64,000 nt of DNA from DATCJA01 sp963814955 (GCA_963814955.1 CAWFEX010000002.1:124001-188000), one strand, 5' to 3'; positions 34,956 through 45,485 are shown, counted from the first letter of the stretch. Notes: a model not told the origin generated them from the sequence alone. Program-made: numbers and translations.

Positions 34956-36635
34956 GTGACCTTCGCGATCGAGCCAGGACCGGTTCGTCCAGCATTCGAG
35001 GAAGCCTGCCGCAGGCTGTTGGATCGTCGATTTTCCGAGGCACTGTGGGCGCGCCGCCTCGATGTCTGGAGCGGCGACGCCGATATCCAGCGCAAGATCG
35101 GCGACCGTCTCGGCTGGCTGGATGCCGCCGACGCCATGCGGCCCCACATTCCCCGGCTGCGCACGTTTGCCGATTCGGTCAGGGACGCTGGTTTTACAGA
35201 CGTTGTTCTTCTGGGAATGGGCGGATCGAGCCTCGCCAGCGAAGTGATGCGTGCCGCCATAGGCGTGGCGCCCGGTTTTCCGCGCTTTCGCGTCCTCGAT
35301 TCGGTCGACCCCGAGGCGGTGCGCGACGCCATGGCGCAGCCGGCGACGACGCTGTTCATTCTCGCGAGCAAGTCGGGATCGACGATCGAGCTCATCAGTC
35401 TCTCGGCGGAAGCCGAGCGCCGACTCCGCGCCGAGTCCGTCCACGACGTCGGATCGCACTTCGTCGCCATCACCGACGACAACACCGTGCTTCAGCGGCA
35501 GGCAGCCAATCAGCGCTTTCGGGATCTCTTCATCAATCCGTCCGACATCGGGGGACGCTTCTCCGCGCTCTCGCTCTTCGGCCTGGTCCCCGCCGCGGTG
35601 ATGGGAATCGACATCGATGCGCTGCTGGCCACGGCACGGGACATGGCCGGCCAGTGCCGCATCGCCGATCCTGAAAGCAACCCCGGACTGGCACTCGGCG
35701 CCTTGATCGGTGCGGCGAGCATCGTCGGTCGCGACAAACTGACGCTCGTGTTACCGGCGTCGTTGGAGCGATTCGGCCTGTGGGCCGAGCAATTAATCGC
35801 GGAGAGCACCGGAAAGCACGGCAAGGGCATCGTGCCGGTCGCGGAGAGCACTTTCGACGTGACCCGCGCCGAAGACCGCGTGGTCGTTGCCGTGACGCAC
35901 AGCGGAGCGAGCGACACGAGCTTTTACCAGGAAGCCCGGGCCAGCCACATGCCCGTTGTCACGCTTCGGATCGCTGACGGCAATGCGCTCGGGGCCGAGT
36001 TCTTCCGATGGGAAGTCGCCACCGCCACCGCTGGATGGCTGCTCGACATCAACCCTTTCGATGAACCGAATGTGCAGCAGGCGAAAGACGCGACGCGGGC
36101 GTTGCTTGCCGGCTACGCGGCTGACCACCGGCTGCCGGTTCGCGAACCGGATGCGGCAATTGAGGGTGCGCGAATCGTGCGGACAGCGCCCGCAATTGCT
36201 TCGTCGCATGACGGCCAGGCCCATTCGTTGGGCCTGCTCGATCTCCTGCGGCCGCGCGACTATTTCGCACTGCTCGCGTACCTCCCTCCCGACGACACGC
36301 CCTTCCTTCCGACGTTGAACAGAATCCGCAGCAAAGTTGCGGAAAAGGCGGGTTGCGCCACGATGCTGGGGTTTGGCCCCCGCTATCTGCACTCCACCGG
36401 ACAGCTTCACAAAGGTGGGCCGAATACGGGCGTGTTTCTCATCATCACCGCCGGGCCATCCGAAGACCTGCCGGTTCCCGGCGAACCATACTCCTTTGGG
36501 GTCCTGGAAATGGCGCAGGCGCTCGGTGACTTCGAATCGCTGGAACGAACGGGCCGCCGGGCGGTGCATGTGCACCTCCCTCGACGGGATCCCTCATTGC
36601 TCGAACGAGTTGCCGCCAGAATCCTCGGAGACTAA
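34956..36635 (+). CDS. Glucose-6-phosphate isomerase-like protein
   Basis: 559 residues, GTG start. SIS/Pgi-type motifs: VVLLGMGGSSLASEVMR near residue 83, ILASKSGSTIEL near 135, NPSDIGGRFSALSLFGLVPA near 190, ESTGKHGKGIVPV near 285, and GPRYLHSTGQLHKGGP near 475. This layout is seen in the Pgi half of bifunctional transaldolase/Pgi enzymes and in stand-alone relatives; a transaldolase domain is absent here. Probable role: interconversion of glucose-6-P and fructose-6-P. Confidence 0.88.
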   Translation: MTFAIEPGPVRPAFEEACRRLLDRRFSEALWARRLDVWSGDADIQRKIGDRLGWLDAADAMRPHIPRLRTFADSVRDAGFTDVVLLGMGGSSLASEVMRAAIGVAPGFPRFRVLDSVDPEAVRDAMAQPATTLFILASKSGSTIELISLSAEAERRLRAESVHDVGSHFVAITDDNTVLQRQAANQRFRDLFINPSDIGGRFSALSLFGLVPAAVMGIDIDALLATARDMAGQCRIADPESNPGLALGALIGAASIVGRDKLTLVLPASLERFGLWAEQLIAESTGKHGKGIVPVAESTFDVTRAEDRVVVAVTHSGASDTSFYQEARASHMPVVTLRIADGNALGAEFFRWEVATATAGWLLDINPFDEPNVQQAKDATRALLAGYAADHRLPVREPDAAIEGARIVRTAPAIASSHDGQAHSLGLLDLLRPRDYFALLAYLPPDDTPFLPTLNRIRSKVAEKAGCATMLGFGPRYLHSTGQLHKGGPNTGVFLIITAGPSEDLPVPGEPYSFGVLEMAQALGDFESLERTGRRAVHVHLPRRDPSLLERVAARILGD

Positions 36636-36656
36636 AAGTCTGCTCTACGGAGACCT

Positions 36657-36671
36657 GTATACCTTGTATAC
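36657..36671. promoter_or_regulatory. GTATAC-CTT-GTATAC inverted repeat
   Basis: Two GTATAC hexamers, each palindromic, with a three-base spacer, 20 bp upstream of the TPR-sigma-54 activator. GTATAC and GGATAC-AAC-GTATCC lie just after that gene, so it may be an autoregulatory operator. Confidence 0.4.
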
Positions 36672-36691
36672 TCCCGTCGACATCTTTCGAC

Positions 36692-39636
36692 GTGGCATCA
36701 GGACACCTTCAGTCGACGATAGCCCGTGCCAGTGCCGCCCTCGTAAAGGGCCGCGGTTCTGAAGCCGCGCAACTGCTGACGCCACTCCTGCGCGCCTCGG
36801 CCCTTACTCGCGAAGACGAGATGGCGGTTCGCACGGCGCTTGCCGAGGCGTGGCTGATGCAGGACGACCTCGCGCAGGCAGCCTCCGCCCTGGGACGTCC
36901 GCCGGGCACTATCCGCGAACCGATTAGCGATGCGCGGTTGTCCACGCTTTGGCGGCTTCACGGCCGCATCACTTATGCGCGCGGAGAGCAGTCGCGCGCG
37001 ATCGCGCTGCACGCCCGGGCGCTCAAGCACGCCGAGCTCGCGCACGACTCTCGCGCCATTGGCCTGGCGCACTACGAGCTCGCCCACTGTTACAGGCACG
37101 TCGGCGAATCGGGCATTGTTCGCGATCACCTGACCGAGGCGGCGGCGGCACTCCACGCGGCCGGCGATCGCCGCCATCTGGCGCTGGTGCACTCACTGTC
37201 GGGGGTCCTGCTGGCACAGTCTGGTCGGTACGACGAGGCGGCGGCAGCGCTCCGCCAGGGTGAACGTCTCGCGATGGCCATTCCGGCCGACGATGTCCTG
37301 GCCGGCATCGTTCACAACCAAGCGAACGTTGCGCTGATGCGGCACAGGTTCGACCAGGCTCGCGCCATGGCGGAACGCAGCGTGATGCTCCACGACTCGC
37401 TGGATCCGGCCACGGCCTTGCCGTCGCGCTTGCCACGCTGGGACAGATTCTCGTGCAGCTTGGAGATCTGGAGCGCGCCGAGAAAACACTGACGCGAACG
37501 CTGGAGGTCAGAAGTCCGGTCCAGTTTCATGAAACGACCGGCGCGGTGTTCGACACGCTCGCGCAGATTCATCTCATGCGCGGGTCTTACGAACGGGCCG
37601 GCGAGTATCTCCGCCAGGCAAGCGACGCGTACGGAACGCATGGCAGTTCGGCCATTCGATGGTACGAGTGGTCCCTGCGTGTGCTCGGCGTCAAGCTGGC
37701 GATTCGCCGGGGCGCGTTCGACGAGGCAATTGCCATCGCGGAAGAGATGGTGCGAACACCGAACGTTCCAGATTCGGACGCGATCCAGGCCGAACTTGCG
37801 GCTTGTGAAGCTCTTGTCGCCGGCAGTCGAACCTCCGAGGCAGGTGCCCGGCTGGAAGCGTGCCAGACCCGGATGGACCCGCGTGCGGCGCCCGCCTTAT
37901 GGGGCGAGTTCCTGCGGATCCGCGGCACCGTGCATGAGCGTACGGGCCGGCCAGCAGCTGCTCACCACGATTTCGCGCAGAGTGTCAGTGTCTTTGATTT
38001 GCTCGGCGAGCGCTATCACGCCGCAATCAGCAATCTGGCGCTGGGGCGGCTGGCAGTAGCCACGGGCAATCGGTCTGCCGCAGAGCGTTACTTGAATGAG
38101 GCAGGCGCCACGTTTGGCACTCTCGGTGCGGAACGCGACCTCAAGGACGTCGAGGCGCTCCGCGTCCGCCTGAATGAGGAACCTCCAATCCAGTCGGCAA
38201 CCTTCCCCGATCAGGACGAGGCCGTTGTCCGCCGACTGGTTGATGCGGCCATTTTGCCCGACCTCCTGGCCCGCGAGACCGCGACGTCGCTGCTGGAGAC
38301 CACCGAGGCGGACGCGACCGTCGTTTTCACAGCCGCGGCGGGCGGCGAGGTCCGTATTGCCGCCGCAGCAGGGTGCGACGACGACGTTGCGCGTGCGCTG
38401 GCCCGTGCCGCCCTGCAGGGCAGCAGCAGGTCCGGCGCGGGAATACTCATGACCGAGCCACTCGGCCGCGACCACGACGGTCCGCGCTCCTGCGCCGTAG
38501 TCGCCGCAGCAGGCTTGACGGAAAGCACCGGGCGCAAAGTGCGCATGTTTGCCGCCGTTGCGCGCCAGGGATTCGAGCTCTGTGGGGCGCGCGAACGGCC
38601 GCCGCTGGCGGTGGAACAGATCAACGAGCGGCCGCTGGAACCGCTCCTTCCTGGCTTCATTTGCTCAAGCGCAGCCATGACCCGCGTGGTCGAACAAATT
38701 CAGCGTCTCCAGGGCCACGATCTGACGGTGTTGATCACGGGCGAAAGTGGAACCGGCAAGGACCTGGTGGCGCGAGCGATTCATGTAGGCTCCCAGCGGC
38801 GCGCGGCCATGTTCCTCCCGTACAACTGCACCACCACCACACGGGATCTGGCCGACAGTCAGCTGTTCGGTCATCGTCGGGGCAGCTTCACGGGTGCCGT
38901 CACCGACCAGCCCGGCCTGGTCCGATCGGCTGCCGGAGGCACGCTGTTCTTTGACGAGATTGGCGACCTGCCTCTGGACGTCCAGCCGAAATTACTGCGT
39001 TTCCTCGAACAGGGCGAGGTCATGCCGGTCGGAGAAACACGCCCTCAGAAAGTGGATGTTCGAGTCCTGGCGGCCACCAACGCCGACCTCGAGCAGCGGG
39101 TGGTCGAAGGCAAGTTCCGCGAAGATCTGTATTACCGGCTGAGCGTCATTCGGATCCAGGTGCCTCCCCTGCGCGACCGGCGCGAGGAGATTCCCCACCT
39201 GAGCACCTTCTTTCTCCGAGAGGCGTGTGACAAGCTTGGCAAACCCGACGTGCAACTCAGCCCGGCGACGCTGGACCTGTTCGCGCGGTACTGGTGGCCG
39301 GGGAACATACGTCAGTTGCGCAACGAGGTTCAGCGTGCGGTCGCGATGAGCGCCCCAGGCGGATCGGTACTGCCGGAGCATCTGTCAGCCGACTTGGCCG
39401 CGCCGGCGGCGCGGCGTGAAGAGGCCGTCGCCAGTGGAGCCTCGGCCGCCGGCGCCAGCGCTCGAAACCTGACGGAGGTCGTCAAACAGGTCGAGAAAGA
39501 ACTCATCGTGACGGCGCTGGGAAGGGCGCGTGGAAACATTTCGGAGACGGCGCGGCTGCTCGGCCTCACACGCCGTGGCCTCTACCTCAAGATGCGGCGG
39601 TTACACCTCGAAGGCATTTCGGCGGATACGAAGTAA
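36692..39636 (+). CDS. Sigma-54 activator with TPR sensor domain, frameshifted
   Basis: About 980 residues over two frames. The first frame (GTG 36692) carries TPR-like helices. It breaks near 37408; after SLDP the next frame reads GHGLAVALATLGQILVQLG and continues to 39636; one missing G in a G run restores it. The second part continues with TPR helices, a GAF-like segment, an AAA+ domain (Walker A GESGTGKD; GSFTGA, a functional variant of GAFTGA; Walker B TLFFDEIGD) and a Fis HTH (GNISETARLLGLTRRGLYLKMRRL). It should activate sigma-54 promoters in response to an unknown protein or metabolite signal. No partner kinase is nearby. Confidence 0.88.
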
Positions 39637-39654
39637 TCAGGTATACACCTCACT

Positions 39655-39669
39655 GGATACAACGTATCC
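39655..39669. promoter_or_regulatory. GGATAC-AAC-GTATCC inverted repeat
   Basis: A six-three-six inverted repeat 19 bp after the activator stop, with one further GTATAC at 39641-39646. The same spacing as the element at 36657 suggests a shared binding protein. Confidence 0.35.
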
Positions 39670-39820
39670 ATGCTTTCACGTAACGAGAAATCTGGCGTAC
39701 GACATTACTCACAGTTTTACAACAGTTTACAGATTGCACAGTTTTGCCACCTGACAAGAGCGACACCGGCCCCAGCATTGATGAGAGGATGAGGCAAGCG
39801 TTCCTCCCAGGGGGCTCAAG

Positions 39821-40246
39821 GTGATTCAAACTATCGCAACTTCACGGGCCGGGCACCTGCATCCGACCCTGCTCCGCAACCGGATCGGCGATCGCCGCAA
39901 GCTGCGAGTGCCTGGACGCCTGACGTGGCGCGACGCAAGCGGCGCGCTCAGGTTCGTGTCGGTCATCACCCGCGACGTCAGCGACGTCGATGCGTTCGTG
40001 GAATGCCAGGTGCCCGCGTCGATCCCGCTTTACCGTCTCGTGCACTTTCAGATCGAGCGCAACGGACGCGACACCGCCGATCTGCCGCCTGTGCTCAAAC
40101 ATGGAAAGGTGCTGTCGGCCGTATACCGGGTGGGTCCGTATCGCTCTGCGACGGGGACGCCACAGGGATACGCGCTGCGGCTGCTGATTGAACCGGCACA
40201 CTCCGTGCCGGCGCGGACTCGCCCCAGCCTCGCGACCGCGAACTAG
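39821..40246 (+). CDS. PilZ-like domain protein
   Basis: 141 residues from GTG 39821. The centre has RRKLRVPGRLTWRDASG and VITRDVSDVDAFVEC, which resemble the RxxxR and (D/N)xSxxG region of PilZ domains, although the second motif is degenerate (DVSDVD). It could bind cyclic-di-GMP weakly or not at all. It follows the TPR activator on the same strand, 185 bp downstream. Confidence 0.6.
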   Translation: MIQTIATSRAGHLHPTLLRNRIGDRRKLRVPGRLTWRDASGALRFVSVITRDVSDVDAFVECQVPASIPLYRLVHFQIERNGRDTADLPPVLKHGKVLSAVYRVGPYRSATGTPQGYALRLLIEPAHSVPARTRPSLATAN

Positions 40247-40433
40247 ACACGCTCAATTCTGGCGTCCGTGTCGGCGCCAATCGCTCGGTTCCACGAACCA
40301 ATGGCGGACGTGTGCCCCAGCGGTCCGATCTGTCACCTCTGAACCTTCGTGCCCTTCGTGGTGCAAATAGCTGCACGCGACGGCTCCGGCGGGCATACAC
40401 TCTCTCGTGAACCTCTTGACCGGAGAGAAGACC

Positions 40434-41522
40434 ATGAGAGTGCGATCGGCGGCTCTGGTCCTTTCGCTTGTACTCGGCGCCGCGGCGTCTGCGACCGCGC
40501 AAACAAGCACGAACAACACGCTTCCCCGAGACGTAAACCCTGATTCACGTAACCGGCTTCCGCTGCTGAAATCTGGCGCGGCGGGCGCCGAGGCCATACG
40601 GATGCATGTCTCGGGCGTCGATGTGCGGTGGCTGTCTCCGCTTGGCCGACAACTCACGGAGCTCGCGATTCTGACGTCGGCGCGCGAGCACGATCAGCCG
40701 TACGAATGGTCGCTCCACGAAATGGAGGCGCTCGCCGTCGGACTCGAGCCGGCCGTCATCGACATCGTGCGGCATCGCAGGCCGGTGGCGAACCTCCCCG
40801 ACAAGCAGGCGGTCATCATTGCGATCGGGCGTGAAATCTTTGCGAAGCATGCACTCGGCGCCGAATCGTACGCGCGCGCGCTGAAGGCTCTCGGCAAGAC
40901 TGATCTGGTGGATATCGTGGCCCTGATGGCCAACTATGCGGCAACGGCGGTAAGACTGACGGCGTTCAACCAGCAGATGCCGCCGGGATGGAAGCAGCTG
41001 TTGCCGCTGCCCTTTACGCCACCCTCCGACATTCACGCCGATTCGAGAAGCCGCCTTCCCTACACGAAGGCGCAAGCCCAGGCGTTGCCAGGGCCGTTAT
41101 ACAGCCGTGGATTGGCGCCTGAAGGTACTGGTCCGGGGCACATCGCCCGTCACGGGTCGGGCATGAAGCTTCTCGAGGCGGGCGTCGGCAAGCGGCTGAT
41201 GGCACTGGCGACGCTCGTCACGGCGCACGAGCACCACCATCAGTACGAATGGACACGGCGAGAGACGGAAGCTCGCAGTGCGGGGCTCGAGGCGTCGGTC
41301 ATCGATGTCGTGCGGTATGAAAGACCGCTGGAGGGTCTCGGGGAGAAAGACGCGGCACTCATTCAGTTCGGTCGCGAATTGTTCAAAAGCCACACCGTCA
41401 GCGCGGCCACTTACGCCCGGGCATTGAATCTGTTCGGCGAACGGGATTTGGTGGATCTGGTCGATCTGGTGGCGCGACAGGTCAGCGACGTGACGCTGCT
41501 GACGGCATTCGATCAGCGATAA
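40434..41522 (+). CDS. Secreted protein with two tandem carboxymuconolactone-decarboxylase-like domains
   Basis: 362 residues from ATG 40434 (GGAGAGAAG upstream). Signal peptide about 1-23 (LVLSLVLGAAASATAQ). Two CMD-like domains (about residues 55-180 and 230-360), each with an equivalent core: EHDQPYEWSLHEMEALAVGLE and EHHHQYEWTRRETEARSAGLE. Each repeat ends ARALxxxGxxDLVDxVxLMA-like text. The AhpD-type CxxC is absent; a His/Glu pair replaces it. Periplasmic function unknown. Confidence 0.82.
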   Translation: MRVRSAALVLSLVLGAAASATAQTSTNNTLPRDVNPDSRNRLPLLKSGAAGAEAIRMHVSGVDVRWLSPLGRQLTELAILTSAREHDQPYEWSLHEMEALAVGLEPAVIDIVRHRRPVANLPDKQAVIIAIGREIFAKHALGAESYARALKALGKTDLVDIVALMANYAATAVRLTAFNQQMPPGWKQLLPLPFTPPSDIHADSRSRLPYTKAQAQALPGPLYSRGLAPEGTGPGHIARHGSGMKLLEAGVGKRLMALATLVTAHEHHHQYEWTRRETEARSAGLEASVIDVVRYERPLEGLGEKDAALIQFGRELFKSHTVSAATYARALNLFGERDLVDLVDLVARQVSDVTLLTAFDQR

Positions 41523-41533
41523 AAGGCCCCGCC

Positions 41534-42445
41534 CTACACTTTTTTCTTCCAATATCTCGCCAATCCGAGCCATAGGAGCTCGGGGGGAGCCGCAGCAAGA
41601 TAGGCGGCCACCTGCGTCTCCGTCATTTTGCGCCGCAGCTCGCGTGTCATGTCTTCCGCGAATCGCTTCGCCTTCTCCTCGTCGGGGCCCGGCTCGGCCA
41701 GCCACTTCCGGACGATGCCCGACATCGTTTCGAGATTCTCGAGGAGAGTCCGCAGGTGGGGGCTCAGGGTGTTGATGGCGCCGAAATGTGTGAGGAACAT
41801 GGTCCGCGGCGCCCACGCCTCGATGCGCGCCACGCTGCCGTGCCACAGTTCGACGTCGATGTCGGGCGGAGGTGTCGGCGGGAGCACGTAGCCGCCATCA
41901 ACACAGACTCCGGCCGTATCGCCGACAAACGCCACGCCGCTTGCGCGATCGAAGTAGGAGACATGATGTGACGCGTGCCCCGGCGTGTAGGCCACTTCGA
42001 ACGCTCTCCCGCCGGCTTCGATCTGTTCGCCGCCGCGGAGCACGATCAGGCTGCTTTCAGGCACCGGCTCGATCGCACCCCACAGGCGTTCCATCTGGTC
42101 TCCGTACAGCCGCGCCGCGCTCGCCACGAGCTTGCTCGGATCGACGATGTGAGGTGCGCCGCGCTCGTGGACGAATACCTTCACATGTGGATAGCGGCGA
42201 AGGATGGTTCCGGTGGCGCCTGCGTGATCGAGGTGAATGTGGGTCAGGAGCACATGCGTCACGCCGGCGAGACTGGCGCCGTGCGACTGCAAGCCGAGCT
42301 CGAGCGTTTCCAGACACGTACTCGGTCCAGGGTCCACAAGTGCCAGCGACCCGACGTCCTGAACAACCGCCGTGGCGATCGTGTGCGGGCGATCGAGAAA
42401 ATTCAGATCGACCCACGACAAACCTCGCGCGAGCAGATTCATCAT
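41534..42445 (-). CDS. MBL-fold metallo-hydrolase (glyoxalase II-like)
   Basis: 303 residues from ATG 42445. Motifs: THIHLDHAGATG, the metal-binding HxHxDH; YTPGHASHHVSYFD and FVGDTAGV. Starts GLSWVDLNFLDRPHTIATAVVQD; the long C-terminal helices (VRKWLAEPGP, KRFAEDMTREL) are as in a subgroup of cytoplasmic MBL hydrolases. Substrate unknown. Convergent with the CMD gene, with 11 bp between stops. Confidence 0.85.
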   Translation of the reverse strand: MMNLLARGLSWVDLNFLDRPHTIATAVVQDVGSLALVDPGPSTCLETLELGLQSHGASLAGVTHVLLTHIHLDHAGATGTILRRYPHVKVFVHERGAPHIVDPSKLVASAARLYGDQMERLWGAIEPVPESSLIVLRGGEQIEAGGRAFEVAYTPGHASHHVSYFDRASGVAFVGDTAGVCVDGGYVLPPTPPPDIDVELWHGSVARIEAWAPRTMFLTHFGAINTLSPHLRTLLENLETMSGIVRKWLAEPGPDEEKAKRFAEDMTRELRRKMTETQVAAYLAAAPPELLWLGLARYWKKKV

Positions 42446-42512
42446 TGGATTAGTGATTAGTGATTGGTGGTTCGTGATTGGTATTGGTGATGCGATAAGT
42501 GATTCGTGATTC
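42444..42512. repeat. ATTAGTG/ATTGGTG degenerate array
   Basis: About seven units of TGATTAG/TGATTGG/TGATTCG in the gap upstream of the MBL hydrolase and before the GAF activator. Gap-specific 7-8 bp array. Confidence 0.7.
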
Positions 42513-42602
42513 TGGAGCGAGCACAAACACGCGCCCACTCACCAATGACCAGTCATGAGTCGCAAATGTCCACGGATTATACTGGTTGAGCGATCCCTGA
42601 CC

Positions 42603-44582
42603 ATGATGGATGCCTCAGCTCTGCTCGCGGCGGTCGCGCGGCTGGTAGCGGAAGGCACCGCGCTTTCCGAGCTCGTTCCGCGCCTCGCGGTACTGCTCCG
42701 CGAGGTAGCGCCATTCGAACGCCTGCACGTCCTTCGCCTGGACAGGGCGGAATCGGTCATTCTCTATGTGGCGCGGCCGACCGGCGAGCTCGAGGTCACT
42801 GGCCATCGCATCGCAGATTCGGGATCGGCTGCGGTCCCACCCGTTGATACCGACGCCCGCTCGCGGATCATCTGTACCGTCGGACGTGGATCGAACGTGC
42901 ACGGGGCGCTCTGGTTCACGTCGAGCGCCGTCGACGCGTTTACCGCCACCGATGAAGCCACCATGGACAGCGTCGCCGATCTGCTGTCGCTGGCCTTGCA
43001 GCACGATGCGCTCCTCAGCACGGACGCGACGCGGCGAGAACGCATCGACTCACTCGACCGCCTCCTGCACACGATGGCCGGCGCGCTCGACATCCGTCAC
43101 ATCTTCGCCGAGGCATCCGAGGTCATTCGCGGCGGACTGCCGCACGACATTCTGGCGCTCACATCGTGGGCGGAAGACGGCCGATCGCTTCGCGTCTACG
43201 CCATGACGGGCGCGACGGTGGACGACCCCGAATTCTGGGAGCCGATGATCGTCAAAGGCGACGCGCGCGCGCTCCTGCACCGTGATCCGTACGTCATTCG
43301 CGATGCAGGCGCCGAGATCGAGCCGGACACGGCCCGCGCTCGAATCTTCAGACGCCTGGGTGCTCGCTCGGCTCTGCGGGTGCCGATGGCACTCGACACG
43401 GGCGTGTTCGGCTCGCTGTTCTTTCTGGCGCGCGATCCGGAGCGATTCAGCGAGGCGGACATCGACTTCGCGCGCCGCGTTGCCGATCTGCTGGCGCTCG
43501 CCATTTCGCACCAGCGCCTCGCCGAAGCGGCACGCCGCGATGCAGCGGCGCGAGAGACCGCGGCCCAGCTCGAAGCGCAGGTCGCCACGCTGACCCGTGA
43601 GCTCGAGGCGCGCACGGGCCAACGCCGTGTCGTCGGTCATTCGCAGCAATGGCGGGACGTGCTCGCGCAGGCGGCGCGCGTGGCACAAACCGAGACGACC
43701 GTGCTCCTGACCGGCGAATCGGGTACCGGCAAGGAAGTCGTCGCGCGATTCATCCATCAGGGTTCGCGCCGCAAGAACGGACCGTTTGTCGCGATCAATT
43801 GCGCGGCGCTCCCCGATCAACTGCTCGAATCGGAACTTTTCGGCCATGAGCGCGGCGCATTTACCGGTGCCGTTGCCGCGAAGCCAGGCCGGATCGAGCA
43901 GGCCAACGGCGGTGTGCTGTTCCTGGACGAAGTGGGCGAGATGGCGCCAACGGTGCAAGCCAAGCTGTTGCGCGTCCTCGAAGAACGTGAATTCATGCGG
44001 CTCGGCAGCACACGCAGCAGCCATGCGGACATTCGCGTGGTGGCTGCCACCAATCGCGATCTCCAGGCGGCAATGCGCCGAGGAGCGTTCCGCGAGGACC
44101 TTTACTATCGTCTGAGCGTGTTCGAAATTGCGCTGCCGCCGCTGCGCGATCGCCTCGACGACATTCTCGAGCTGGCTGATGCGTTTCTCGCGGAGATCGG
44201 CGGCGCCGTCGGCAAGCCACCGGCAGGCATCGCGCGCGATGCCAAAGATCAGCTGCTGACGTATCCGTGGCCGGGCAACGTCCGTGAGCTGCGCAACGCC
44301 ATCGAGCGGGCCGTCATTCTCGCCGACGGCGGCTACATCAAGACCGAGCATCTGCCCCTGACGGTGCCGCGCGAAACCGCCGCCACCGGTGGTGACGTCA
44401 ACGGCGCTGCCTTTCCACCCGGCGGCGTCAATCTGGAAGATCTCGAACGCTCGCTGGTCGTAAAGGCGCTGACCCAGGCGCGATACAACAAGACGCGCGC
44501 CGCGAAGCTGCTCGGTCTTACCCGGGCGCAGCTGTACTCGCGCATCGAGAGGTACGGCCTTGCGGAAAACAAACCGTCGTGA
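42603..44582 (+). CDS. Sigma-54 activator with GAF sensor domains
   Basis: 659 residues from ATG 42603. Two GAF-like regions (about residues 8-150 and 165-330), then an AAA+ domain: Walker A GESGTGKEVVARFIH, GAFTGA, Walker B VLFLDEVGEMAP, sensor RVVAATNRDLQ. C-terminal Fis HTH (NKTRAAKLLGLTRAQLYSRIERYG). Intact. Activates sigma-54 promoters; GAF domains probably sense a small molecule. Divergent from the MBL hydrolase and followed by the alpha/beta hydrolase. Confidence 0.93.
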   Translation: MMDASALLAAVARLVAEGTALSELVPRLAVLLREVAPFERLHVLRLDRAESVILYVARPTGELEVTGHRIADSGSAAVPPVDTDARSRIICTVGRGSNVHGALWFTSSAVDAFTATDEATMDSVADLLSLALQHDALLSTDATRRERIDSLDRLLHTMAGALDIRHIFAEASEVIRGGLPHDILALTSWAEDGRSLRVYAMTGATVDDPEFWEPMIVKGDARALLHRDPYVIRDAGAEIEPDTARARIFRRLGARSALRVPMALDTGVFGSLFFLARDPERFSEADIDFARRVADLLALAISHQRLAEAARRDAAARETAAQLEAQVATLTRELEARTGQRRVVGHSQQWRDVLAQAARVAQTETTVLLTGESGTGKEVVARFIHQGSRRKNGPFVAINCAALPDQLLESELFGHERGAFTGAVAAKPGRIEQANGGVLFLDEVGEMAPTVQAKLLRVLEEREFMRLGSTRSSHADIRVVAATNRDLQAAMRRGAFREDLYYRLSVFEIALPPLRDRLDDILELADAFLAEIGGAVGKPPAGIARDAKDQLLTYPWPGNVRELRNAIERAVILADGGYIKTEHLPLTVPRETAATGGDVNGAAFPPGGVNLEDLERSLVVKALTQARYNKTRAAKLLGLTRAQLYSRIERYGLAENKPS

Positions 44583-44621
44583 TCACGCGGTTCAACCCAA
44601 CCCGACTCGGGGCCTAGACCG

Positions 44622-45478
44622 GTGACTTCGGGACGCATCCGTCGCGCGTTGCTGAGGGCCGCCGCGGTCGTCGTGTTTGTAATTCTGGCCGGCGCCACCT
44701 ATCAGGGGGCGGCAACGGCGCTCGAGCGACGTCAATATCCGCACCCCGGTCGAATGATCGACATCGGCGATCGCCAGCTCCATATCTACTGTCTGGGTGA
44801 CGGGTCTCCGACGGTGGTTCTCGAAGCGCCCGCCGCAGGCATGTCAGCCGCCTGGGGCTGGGTACAACCGGCCGTGGCGCAGACGACACGTGCGTGCACC
44901 TACGACCGCGCCGGACTTGGCTGGAGCGAGACCGGGGATCGGCCCTACGATCCCGGCGCGGTTCCCGAACAACTGCACACATTGCTCGACCGATCGGGAG
45001 AGCATGGCCCATACGTACTCGTCGGTCACGGCCTCGGGGCGACGTTCACGAGGCTCTACGCGGCGCAATTCGGTGCCGATGTTCGATCGCTGGTCCTCGT
45101 GGACCCGCCGACGACCGCGCCGGATCAGTCCGGGACGATGCGGCTCGTGCGCGCATCTCCGTGGCTGGCGCGCGCCGGCATCCTGCGTGTCACTCGCCTG
45201 CTCTCCGACAACGTCGTTGGCTTGCCGGAATCGTCTGTCGGACCGATGACGGCATTCCTCAACCGGCCCGATCATCTCACTCGCGCAGCGAGCGAGCTCG
45301 CCCGCTGGGACGATGCCGTCCGCCTTGCAGGTGGTGTAGCGCTCCCCCCGATCTGTCGGTCGTCTCCGTGCGCATCGGCGGAACCGACCGCGTCGCATTT
45401 CTCACCGATTCGTCCAGGGCCGCGGAAGTGACGTCCGCGATTGTCGGCGCCGTCAAGCGCGTCCACTCGACACGGTAG
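44622..45478 (+). CDS. Alpha/beta hydrolase, frameshifted and without nucleophile serine
   Basis: About 285 residues over two frames; GTG start at 44622. N-terminal membrane anchor (AAAVVVFVILAGATYQGAA), then the hydrolase core (LGDGSPTVVLEAPAAG, TTRACTYDRAGLGWSE). The nucleophile elbow reads GHGLGA where GHSLGG is expected: GGC at 45030-45032 replaces Ser. The frame breaks at a six-C run (45344-45349); after VALPP the next frame reads DLSVVSVRIGGTDRVAFLTD to 45478, so one C seems missing. The oxygenase gene starts 7 bp later. Confidence 0.82.
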
Positions 45479-45485
45479 GACGCCG

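Noticed and set aside
39735..39760. Sigma-54 (-24/-12) promoter upstream of the PilZ-like gene
   Set aside because: A TGGCA-like motif is on the wrong strand and its GG-GC spacing is nine, not ten.
43050..44351. 433-codon open frame on - opposite the GAF activator
   Set aside because: His/Arg-rich text without motifs; the activator is intact on the + strand.
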